DNA from: Mermis nigrescens
Lineage: Eukaryota; Nematoda; Enoplea; Mermithida; Mermithidae
Assembly: GCA_036768485.1 (NCBI GenBank)
Contig: JAVLUZ010000154.1
Coordinates: 5,002,724-5,066,723, forward strand
DNA length: 64,000 bases
Direction of reading: 5' to 3'
Shown here: in pieces, positions 27,801 to 39,800 of the stretch
Numbering within the stretch: position 1 is the first letter of the stretch
How the letters are laid out: each line of letters begins with the position of its first letter
Notes under the pieces: generated by a model
Database searches by the model: none
The model's input: the letters and a program-made list of their open reading frames with translations, nothing else
What the model was told of the DNA's origin: nothing
Position numbers and translations under genes: made by a program

Positions 27801-30800
27801 TGTATTTATACAGGAAGCCCAAGGCAAACAGATCAATGTAAAAAATATAATTAAAAGACTAAAGTATTATTCGGCTTTTCTATTCTTTAATTTTAGAATT
27901 TTTTGATTTTTTTCTATTTTTGAAATTTACTCTCATTTTTTCAAATTTTTTGTTTTGAAATTTTTTGATTCTTTTCCTTAAATCTTTCATTTTTTTCGAT
28001 CACTTTAAATTTTTCTAAATTTTTCACTTCTTGCAAATTTTTTAATTCGCCTTTTTCGATTCAATTCAAACAATTATAATTCGATTTACGCATATAAGAT
28101 CAAAAATTTAAACAATTAAAAAATGAACGTCTGTAAGATAAATTTGATTTAAAAAACTTAAAATTCTAATATTTACAAAATAATGAAAATAGAAAAGCAA
28201 AAAGAGAATAAAAACAGATAAAACTAGCAAGAAGAAGCCAAAGATTTTTAACCATTGAACTACAATAAAAAGTGATGAATATGGTTTGGCAAAAAATTGA
28301 AAAAAAAATTTTAATAAAAAATCGACAAAAATTAAAAAAGATGAATCGGTGAATCATGAATGAAAAGTTAAACCAAAAGAATAGAGCGCAAATAAAAAGT
28401 GAAAAAAATAAAACTTAAGTACGTAAACAAAAAATAAATAAAGTAAAAAAATTAACATTCAGTAAACAAAAAGTAAATAAACAAAATTAGATATTTACAT
28501 AAATAAACAAGCAAAGTGAAAAGTAAATAAATAAATCGATATATTAAAGTAAACTAACGCGAATTTTTTTCAACCATCAATTTTAGCTCTGGCGAATGAA
28601 TATCATCGACCGATTTTTCTGGCACTTCGCCATTTTCCGAATCTATTTCGCTCAAATGCAGATTTAGGCCACTTGACGCGGCCGAACCATTGAAAATTTG
28701 GCCACCGACGACAGCCTTATTCGAGTGGTTATCCGCTTCGCCGAGCTGGCTGTCATCCAAAATTTCCGGTCGCCAGTCCTTAAATATTCAAATAAATTTT
28801 AATGTTTCAAATCGGATATAAGTACTTAAATAAATTAAACTTAAAGAGTAATTGAATTATTTAAATTAATTATTTGATTACATTTTAAAAACATAAACAA
28901 TATGTACATACAGATAACAGTAAGCCTGCATTTGGTGCGCATAATAGTAGTATCAAGATCAAAAAGCAAAAAAATTATCATAAATTAAATAATGAAAAGA
29001 ATAAAAAATCTGGACATTTTGTAATTTTTTCATACATATGTTTGTACAGGCCCGTATCCAGGATTTTGTTTCTGGGGTAGGGCAACCAAATTTTTTTTAA
29101 AAACATAAGGTGGGACCCAAGGGAGAATTAAAAAGACGTTTTACGACCACTAGAGCTGTATAGGGGTCCGCCGGGTACCCGGACCTGGACCCAAATATGT
29201 ACATAATCGGGTACCCGACCAAAATTTTGGAGTCGGACCCCGACCCAAGGTTGTCGAAAATTTTGAACCCAGATCCGGATCCGACCTCAAGTAGTATCGG
29301 GTCCAGGTCCAATACACAATTTTCTTTTCGTTCCTCAGAATTTGCGATCAACTAGCCTGAGAGTGTCAAACTTTTCGGCGCTTGGTGCCACACACTCATT
29401 TTTGAATATATTTTTTACGATTTGCTCGGATTATTTTGGCGATTTTTGTTTTGTTTTCACGTTCTAGCAAGATATAGCATCCTCAGAAACACTAAAGACT
29501 AGCGTTTTTGATGCTTGTCCACCATTTTTGAGCCAACGGACCCGGGCCCGACTTTCATTAAATTTCGGACTCGGCCACGAGGTTATCACAAATTTTGGAC
29601 CCAGACCCGAGTTTTAGAAAAAAAGTGGACCCGGCAGACCACTAGAGCTGTACACTTTGTAAATTTCGCAACGCAGATGCCTTAAATGTGGTGATTATTC
29701 AATGGACACCCTCTTGAACAAATCTCATTTTTTGCATAAAACCTGCGCAAAACAGAAGACATAGATGCTAAACAGCTTCTGGTTGTTTAAAGACTAAAAA
29801 TGGAAGTGTTTAAAGCGCGCGCTTAGGACTAAATAGACTCTAATTATAATTGTGAAATTAATTTGTCGCGATTTTTGGCTAAAAAAGCAAAGGAAAAAAA
29901 TCATTATCATATTTAATTTCGGGGGAGCACTTCCCCCACCCCCTGGATACGGGCCTGTGTATGTACATAGTCTCATAAATACGTTGAGTCTCATACATAT
30001 GTACACGTGCTTTGAATACACAACTCGAACTATTAAGAAGCAAATATCCGGTCATTTATATATTTACTGGGAAACAAATTGCTCCGATGGAACAAAAAAG
30101 ACGAATATACTTTGGAATTGCGCATTGTTAAGGATGTAAAAGGAGGGGACTAGGAAAAAGCTACCTGAAGTACCAAAATCTGATAAAAATCACACTTTCT
30201 CTAAGCAAGGCAAAAATCGAAGTATATTCTGCGGCCTCTAAAAAAGTGTCTTTTTCAAATAATTTTAAAAGTTTCAGATAAGAGTGTATAAACGAAATCT
30301 ATAATGCTTACTTTTTTAAAACTGCTGGCAAGTAGCAACGCTGACTAGCTTCGTATCCTGATTGATAGAAAACTAAGTAGTATTGTATTTGAAGTTGTTT
30401 TATATTATTGTTTTATCAACTTATGCGTTTCCTACTGTTTTAAACCAACAATTTCTTCAATTGTCTTGGATGCATCGATATTTTGCTATTTCATTCAATG
30501 GCTTAGAAAGACTGCTACTCAATATCATTTCCCATAGCTACATACTGTATAGCTAACGTGCTGCTTTTTCAATCATTTTTATGGTTAAATATTTATTTTA
30601 TTCTGTTGGCCGTAGAATGTACTTCGATTTTTGCGTTGCTTAGAGAGAGTGTGATTTTTATCAGATTTTGCGACTTAAGGTAGCTTTTTCCTAGTCCCCT
30701 CCTTTTACATCCTTAACAATCCACAATTCCAAGTGTATTCATCTATTTTGTTCCATCGGATCATTTTTCTTTGCTTGTACCCTACTTTAAATTAGCATGA

Positions 30801-33800
30801 TTTGAGTACATCAACCAGTAAACACATACAGTAACATGCCACAATGATGACAGCAGTCCAAGAACGCGGAAAACAATATTGTTCTTAACATCAGCATTTT
30901 CCTTTTTGAACAAGACAACCTTACATTATTTAAACAGATCGAAGTTTTTCAGCATAAACTATATGCAAATATCAAGTGTAAGGAACACTAACGCTCAGAT
31001 TTGGAAGTAAGGGATGCACCGGGGCCGCCTTTTTGACCGGGGCCGGGGCCCGGGCCCCGGCGCCGGGGCCGGTACCAGAGACTGGGACCAACCGGGGCCA
31101 ACTATTTTTGCAATATCCCAGATATACCATGTATAAATATGTATTAGGCAAAATGTGACTTATGCAAAATAGCGTCTGGGCAAGTCTAATGAATCCGTTC
31201 CACAAGTATTTCCGAGTTCAATTAATCATCATAGCTTATACAGCCAAAATTTACCAGAATTTAAATTTAATTCACGTAACTTACATCATTATTAGTCGAC
31301 TTGCTCATGTTTTAGATCAGACGAGTTAAAAATAGCTTAAACAAGGATAGAAATTTCGCGCGCAAAATTTATTATGTTAATGTGTAGTGTCGTTTTCAAG
31401 TTATTGTGTGTTCGTAAAAAGGTTACGCCTTGTAGCGTACTATTATTTCGCTTAAACGGCATCAGATTACATGAAAAAATTTTAGACTTGCACGCATTTT
31501 TACCAATAAATCCTTACAATCTAGTGAGACAAATTTATACATAACGCAACATGTTTTTAGATGAAAAAACCTTACAATATTTCAGTCATTTATGAGATGT
31601 AGTAATATAATAATAATAATAATCCTGAAAAGCAAAAGTTCCATAAATATGGTTCGATCAATCAAAGCATAGCGCATTAGCCTGCCAAACTAGAAAAACG
31701 TTAGAGGAAGTCTATTCTTTTCTTTAACTTAAAGTGATCGATCCACTCTTCTTAGCTTGAATCTTATCCGAATTGCTATTGTTTAAATTTCTTGTCTGGA
31801 TGGTACATAAAAAATAATTCACGAATATCTATTTGTAACTATCTTCTTGGAAAATAGCCGATCAACACAAAAAAACATCTTTTGGAATTTCATCCGCAGG
31901 CACGTAGCTGGCCGTCTTATTTTTGGGGACCAATACCAATTTCGAGGGACTAAGCCAAAAAAGGCCAAAAATAGCACAAAATAACGTTAACAAAGTCTTT
32001 TTTTCCGATTTTCCTGAATTTTGGGGGGTCCGGCCGGACACCCATTCCCCCAGAGCAACGTGCCTGTTCATCCGGCAAACATACCCACAGGAATGCCACA
32101 AAATGTTAAACATGCTTTTTCTCGAGTAGAAGAAAAGATCGGAACAGAAACGGATCCGCTGGATTTTTGGCGAAAAAATGGAAACTTACCCAGCCCTGGC
32201 ATCACTGGCAAGGAAATATCTAAGCCCCCCGCCCACGAGTACCCCGAGTGAACGCTTATTCAGTACAAGCGGCAATATTTGCTCAGATTCCCGTTCTTGT
32301 TTGCTGCCTGAGCGATTAAAAACGCTAGTGTATTTGGCGAAAAACTTGAAGATTATCGGTCTTGACTATTCAATTGCTCCAACTATAAACGAGAATAAGC
32401 TAAATTTCTGAAACAAAATTTGGGACAAATGTTTTGTTATACATGAATGATATGCACAGGCGATTATGCACGATTTAACCTCAAAACATCGCCAAAACCC
32501 GAACAAAAACGTTGAGATAATTTCTGATAATAGGCTGAAATTTGCATATTTTGGCCCCGGCCGGGCCGGCCTGGCCCCGGCCCGGGGCCGGGGCCAGGCC
32601 CCGGTGCATCCCTATTTGGAAGTAAAATAAATTTGTAAAATAAACTACATATTAACAACAGATGAATAGTGCAAACTTTACACAAATACTAGGTGTAGAG
32701 AAAACTAACAGTCAGATTCCCAATTCTGATTTTACGTAGAACTTTTCGAAAAAATTACAGACTGTAAAGAAAATTTCAGTCGTATTCATGATTCTGATTT
32801 TACTCTGATATTACGATCAACATTTATTAAAAAATTATGTAGGTCTCCACAATGGCCCTAGGACAAATAAATATCAGATGTAAACCAATTCACACCACTG
32901 TTGAGTGCAAACAAACTGGCGTATCACATTTGGTTTCTGGTTCACTTTTAGACTTGAGATTATGTCCAGACTCATAACCCAGAACTTGGCAGAAAAAACA
33001 AGACAGAAACACGTTTAACTCCCCCATTTTTTGACTCTACACCACCCGAAAAAGCTAAATATTGATGTAAACTAACGCAATTCGCTGTAACGCGTTCCCC
33101 TCAGAAGTACTTTATTTTTATCCTATTCGACCTCTCCCGACTTCTGAACAGAGAAAGTGACGAACAAAAAAATGGACAAACGCGTATTTTCCACTGTCCA
33201 CCACTTTGTAAACTTTAAAAATCTGAACCTAACGCCCCCTTGAGTGTAAATAAATTTGGTACGGGCCAGTTTGTAGCCCTTTGATTGTAGTACGTTTGTA
33301 TGTGCAAAACTTATGTTCCGCAAAATATTTGATATGATTTACAAATCAAAATACAAAAAAACCTGTTTTTTGAGCATTAAACGCCACAGATTTCGAGCTT
33401 TACACCCCCAGAAACAACTCAATATCACGTTTTTTAACGCGGCTTGCTTCGACGTGTAGCCCTTAGAAGTTACTTTATTTCTATTTTATTCAATTCATCC
33501 CAACTCATAACCGGAAAAGTTGGCAGAGAAATCTAGGATAAAATCTGTTTTTCTACTAATCCACTAGAGTGTAAACTTTTAACCCCTGGTACAAACTGCG
33601 CATTGATTATAGAAAAGTTTGCTGGTAAGCGCAAGATAGCCCTTGATCCGTAGTACATTTCTGTCAGAAAAAAAATTTTTAAAGCTCATAACCGGAGTTG
33701 TTGGCAGACATAAACAAGTCGAAAACTCGACCAAAATATGTCTTTTCACCCCAGATTTTCGCACTCTCTACACTCCCATTCGAGAACTAAGGCTAAATCC

Positions 33801-36800
33801 AAAAAACCAAAAAGTGTCATCTGCTGAACCTAAATAGATGAATAAGTCAAATTAAGTGCATGGTTTTGCCAAAAGAATTAAAAAATGAAAAATGTTAGTA
33901 TTCAGAATACTTGAACCCATTATTCTTTTTTAAATCCACATGCGAGAACGTATACGTCAGCCATTGCACCAACTCAACTCGCAGCCAAGATTTCAGCTTG
34001 ATTGTACCATATTGAAAAATATTCATCATTCTACTGAGGTTTAAGAATAGTGCATTTATGATAATAAAAATAATTATTTAGTTAAGACGAGTCAAAACCT
34101 CTGAAATAAGAAAAATCTGATCAAACAATATGCAGTACGGAGTTATCTATCGGCATTAGAAAAAAGATATATAATTCGAAGTTCACCTCTTCATACCTCA
34201 ACAAACACTGGCTGTAGAAAAGTTTTAAGGTCAGATTCGTTATTCTGACCTTACGGAGAACATTTTTTAAATTCATCATCCACGACGCTCTGGGCGGAAA
34301 AAATGTTTTTAGTGTAAAGTTTACACCTGCACTAATAACGCAATATTGATTTTAAAGAAACAAAATAAATTTTGACGTGTAGCGCTTAGGACGAGGCACA
34401 TTTCGAAGATAATTACCACGTCTACTAAGTGGAGAATATGGCAGGAAAGAAATACTTTTTTGTCCAAGACTCTTTACAATAAACCGCCTCTAAATTTGTA
34501 AATATTACTTTTAAAAAAATAAAAAAAGCTCCCCTAGATATTATAACCGTCAACCGTTTGAAACCAATCAGACTGCATAGGATGTAAAACTGAGTTAGAT
34601 ATGCTTGTGCACATGAAAACAGTAAAAAACCGTCTAATTTACACTCCTGTGCAACAACTAATGAGTGTAAAGAAATTTTAAGACCAGATTCGTAACCTAC
34701 TAATCAGGAAAAACATTTTAGAAAAAATTGGCCCTCCAACGATCATTTGAATTTTTGGTGTAAACTTTACACACTCACGACTAGCTCGGTATTGAGTGTA
34801 AAGAAAAAAAGGGTATCTAAGTTTTTTTATTATCTACCTTTTGAAAAAACCGCACCTCCCAGGTGTGTGCCGTTGTTGCTGTGAGGGGGGACACAAATTT
34901 CGCACTCGCCATGATAAACATATAAGAAAAAAGGATGGCCAAGTATATTATAGGTAGCGCGATAGCGCTAACTATGATTCAAAAAAGCATAGAATCCGAA
35001 TAAAATTAATAAATTTGACCAAATGTTCAGAACATTAGTTTGTTTAAAATATACAGAATACTAAAACTCCTGATAAGGTCGAAGAGTAGAAACTTTGGCC
35101 CCAGAATTCCGATTGCTATCTAACCATCGAACAGAAGGAAATAATGTAGGAAAAGTTTTGCTCAGCCATTAACAAAATTTTGAATTTTTATTCTTTTTTT
35201 TTCCATTAAATTTTACGTAATTCTCTGGGAAAAGTTACGATTGCTGTTTACTTTTAGTTATTTTATATTTTGATATTAAGAATCCACTTTTAAAAAGTCA
35301 AATTCAATTTTTTCGGAAAATTTTCGGATATGGCTTTCGATTTTGTATTAAATTTTTAAAATTTTAATTTTAGCTTTCCTTGTCTAAATTTTTTCACGTT
35401 TATTTTCTTTTTCAGCCTTTTTCCCATTTTTAATATCTATTATACTACAATTTTATTTTTGATTTGATATTTAATCCAATTTCTCCAAAATTAGATTTCA
35501 CTTCCTCTCGGTAAATTTTCGAATATGGCTCATTTTTAAATATCGATTTTAATTGAATTTTTTGTATCCTAATTTTAGTCATCCTTGTTTTAATTTCTTC
35601 CTTTTCTTCTCTTTTTCAACCTGTTTCTCCCATTATTAATTTCTATCATACTTCTATTTTTGTTCGTTTTTTAACTTAGCCTTATTTTCCCACTTTTTCT
35701 TCTGAGGCCCACCAGGCACGTACATAGCTGGCCGTCCTGTTTCGGGGGACCAACACCAATTTTTTTGGGGGGACTAAGCCCAAAAAGGCCAAAAATAGCA
35801 CAAAATAACGTTTAAAAAGTCATTTTTTTCCGATTTTCTTTGAATTTGGCGGGGTCCGAACCCCCAGCCCCCATTTCCCAGAGATACTTGCTTGCTGAGG
35901 CCACCTAGACCCCTGGAACTCCTTGTGCGTGTCTGACTATGAACCGAACTGCCAGCATAGGTGTAAATGGGGACAGGTACAGACATACAAGTGGGGGGAC
36001 GGGAGGGGCGGTTGAGGGTCTAGCCCAGTCAAGCACTAGGCAGCGTTTGAGGGTCCAGACCCTTCAGAATGTAAAAACGGGAAATTTTCCGGGGATAATG
36101 AGACAAAATGAAGGTCAAAAATGATCGAAAATTGAAGATTTTCTTCAAAAGTGCTTTAAATTAAGCAGAAGAGATTGAATCAAATAGTTTTAACCCAATT
36201 TTACCGCTTATTCAAATTTTGGATTATTTTGGCCTAAAAAATTTCAATTTTGACCCTTCCGCCCAAGCAGACATCACCATATGGGAATTCCGAGAGGGAT
36301 GAAGTTTTAAAGGGCTTTATTTGGCTCAAGCATCCAAAATATCGTTTTCCACCGTTTTTGATGATGCTCTATCTTTCTAGAGCACAAAAACATAAAAAAA
36401 TCAGAAAAATTCGAATAAATTGTAGGAATAAAAATGAATTGGAAATTATATGGGGAAATGAGGCAAACTGGAGGCTAAAATGAACGAAAATCAAAAATTT
36501 CCTACAAAAGTGCGTTTAGTCAACCAGAATCTATGTAATAACGTAGATTTAACGCTTAAAAATTGGGTATGCATACGGCAGGACGTTTTTTGCGCGCGGC
36601 CAAAGCGTCTGCGTACGTAAAAGGCGTATCTTGTACGAGACTGCGTCGGAAATCGCCGGCGGCAATGTCGGCATCGCCGTTGGCGGCGGCGATGCCGTCG
36701 GGCGAATCATCATCCGACCCGACGTAATTTTGCAGCAAATGATCCGACGCCAGCACAGATTTGTAGGCCGCTTTGACGGCCAATGACGGCGAAACGCCGA

Positions 36801-39800
36801 CGTTGCCATCGGCTGATGCGTTCAGCTGAAAAGCAGAAGCTTACTGTCTCACGCGAGGGCGTAGGGCATACGAGAGCATGGGGAGGGGGTATTACTCCCC
36901 ATTGAGCTCTGAAAAACTGATACACTACTCGCAACGAAAGTTGACGCTCTAATATGCTTCAAAGGATGATAGAGCTTGTTACAGGATATATCTTTAAAAC
37001 GTCGGTCCTACAGTTCTTGTTACGAAATATGGACAATAAAGAACCGATTAAGTTTACTTAAGACCGCTTTCTCACGACCTAATCGCCGGAGACCTAAATA
37101 GTATGCTGACATGCTTTACTTCGAGGAAACGCGAACCGAAAAATTGCGACCTTAACGCTTAGGTAGGACAGTTTACGACTCAGCGCGCGTAGAGCATACT
37201 AATATTCATTATACTCGTGTAATTCATACGCGCATGCTATTGTATACATAATGCGCACACGTGCGCTATTATAACATGTCTATTTAAGAACGCACAATGG
37301 AGTGGTAAATGGAACGACCTAAGCAGTTAGGTAGCTTTTTCTGAAAGTAAAGCATGTTAGGGTATTCTTTAGGTCTCCAGTGATTAGGTCGTGAAAAATT
37401 TTCCTAAATAAAGTGAATCACATCTTTATTGTTCATATTTCGTGGCGAGAACTGTATTTCCGCCCACGCATGACCGACGTGTTAAACATATATCCTTTGA
37501 CAAGCTCTATCATACTGTGAAGCATATTAGCGCGTCAACATTCGTGGAGAGCACTGCAGCTATACACCCATTTTGGCCGAAAAATATTGCTACATAGTAA
37601 GCCTTTTTTGGGCTAAAAAACGAGCTATATACGTCAGCCTTTTTGGGCTGAGAAAACGGCATTTAAGGAGTTAAGGGGGAACGGGAAGAATTTTCACACA
37701 TTCTGTTTGTAAATTGATGAAATATGGTCAATTTACATACGCTAATCACGAATATAACACACATTTGATCGCAGACCATTAGTTTTCGAAAAATTCGAAC
37801 TTTCATTCTTTTAGAATTTTTAACTTTTTCACCTTTTTCCAATTTTTGTAGAAAGTTTCTTGTGGTCGGATTTTGACTAAACAACCGTTAAAATGCTGCG
37901 TGCGGATTCATATTGACAACAGGCAAAAAAATTAGCCTAAAGTAGAAGAAAACCGAAAAAATCGAAAAAAACTCAAATTCAAATTTTTCGAGAGTGTCAA
38001 GTCTTCGGTGAAAATAGATGTTAGTTTCGTGATCAGCATATGAAAATTGATCATATTTAATCTTATTTCGAAAAAATTCGAAAAACTCTTTCCGTAACCC
38101 TTAACTCCAGAAGTGCCCTGAAAACTGGCTGTAAAGCCTTTTTGGACTCGTGAGCTCAGAAGTGCAATACAGTTGTCTTTTCTGAGTTCTAAAAGGATAT
38201 GTGCTATTTACCTAAATTAGTATTAGTCTTTTCTCGACTACAAAAAGGGCTAAATAGCTATTTTTAGTCCAAAGGCTATTTAGCTATCTTTGTAAGTCCA
38301 AAATTGTAATACAGCTATTTTTCCGAGCTAAAAAGGCTGTATAGCTCATTTTCTGATTCCAAACAGGCTAAAAAACCGTTTTTACGAAGCACTTAGCGAT
38401 CTACTAATTTCTGGTCTCCCCTGAAAGTTTGGCTTTGAGCACCTATGGCGTAGGGGAGGGGATTCAGGAGATTACTTGTAACAGGGGTGAGGGGGTGGGA
38501 GCGATACCCACCTAAAGTTGGCTGACCTACTCCGTCCTTAATAAAAAAGAAGAATTTTGAAATCCCCTACAGCGATTTTGGGAAACATTTGAATTTTTCG
38601 GTCCTTTTTCAGCCGTTTTTTGGCTGTTTCGGCCGAAAATTAGAGGTAATTTACACCTCTGCCTAAAAATGGCCGGGGATTCCCGGACCGAAATTTGGAG
38701 GCGTTACGTGGATGTTTGGGGAGAGGAGGTTTTAAACCCCAACTTTAGTAGACCCTAAAAGAATCAATAGAACGGCCAGAAATAAATTTTTGGCACTTTT
38801 TTGGGATTTTTGCCAACTTTACACCAACCAGAGCCCCAGAATTCCGCTGCTGTCCATGGTTGTCTGTCACGCTTTCTGATAGATGCGGGGTGGGGCAGGG
38901 ACGGCCGCCACCCGGTTGGCCGATACAAATTTCGAAAGGTACGGATGATGCACGAAAATGAACAAAAATTGTATGACTCATTCAAAAAGTCTTCAAATAA
39001 TCGGCGCTTCCCGCCACACATGCATGTATGAAGTATTTTCCATACTTCCGGTTCAAGCCTGGCCCGAGAACGACGCTTTTTTACACAGGAAAAATTCGTA
39101 AAGTTTGAATTTTATGATCGTAATGAATAGGGCAAGCTGAAGAACGTCAAAAAATGCGCTATTTCAAAGCGGTCTCAAACATGATTCCCAGACGACAGCC
39201 AATTTATGTTAGGTTCGCTCTCCACTAGGCGAATTGTGGATAGAGCATGCATGGGGTTAGGGGCACCCCATGAAGAATCAGACAGGCAGGCGGGTACTAT
39301 TCGGAACTAAAACTCTAAAAATAAATAAAAATAAAGCACAGTAATGTAATGAGAATAAAAGAAAAGTATAAACTTAAATTGATTAAAAATAAAAAATGTT
39401 AAGTTCATAGAGTCAAGTTGACAAATTAGGCAATTGGGAAAATTAAACTCATTTTGTAATACAGTGTTAAAATTATAAAATTAAATCACAAATTAATTTA
39501 TTAATAATTAATTTGCGAATCGAAATTAAAATTAATAGCATAATAAAAGTAAGGTAAAGGAATGTAAAAGTATAAAGCCATTAGCTATCAAGTTCGATAC
39601 AACCGAGAAAAATAATGCAATCAACACTTGTGTAAACAAATATTGCCATAGCTTAAAGCGTTCGTACGACTTACAACCGAAGGCGTCGTGTTTTTAGTGT
39701 GAAACGCATTGAATATCGCCCAGGGTCAAGCGAGCTCCGTCGACCAATTCGTAACGAATGCCAGGAAGTAATGTTTTCTAAAGCAGAAAATTTTGGTAAT

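Larger units (their letters stand above)
31008..32614 (+). mobile_element. hAT transposon relic
   Basis: 1.6 kb with inverted ends TAAGGGATGCACCGGGGCC and, inwards from the right, TAGGGATGCACCGGGGCC; duplication TTTGGAAG at 31000-31007 and 32615-32622. GC-rich subterminal blocks (ggccccggcgccggggccgg type) lie at both ends. Encodes a broken transposase C-terminus and carries a nested H7 MITE. TAGGGATGCACCG ends and 8-bp duplication are classic hAT. Confidence 0.9.
30079..34976. repeat. Composite repeat C6, copy 3, interrupted by a hAT transposon
   Basis: Inverted-arm unit (30079-30245, 30603-30777), gtgtaaa-rich part split by the hAT element 31008-32614, and end ggtagcgcgatagcgcta at about 34951-34970. 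Same order and orientation as copy 2; about 3.3 kb without the hAT insertion. Confidence 0.75.
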
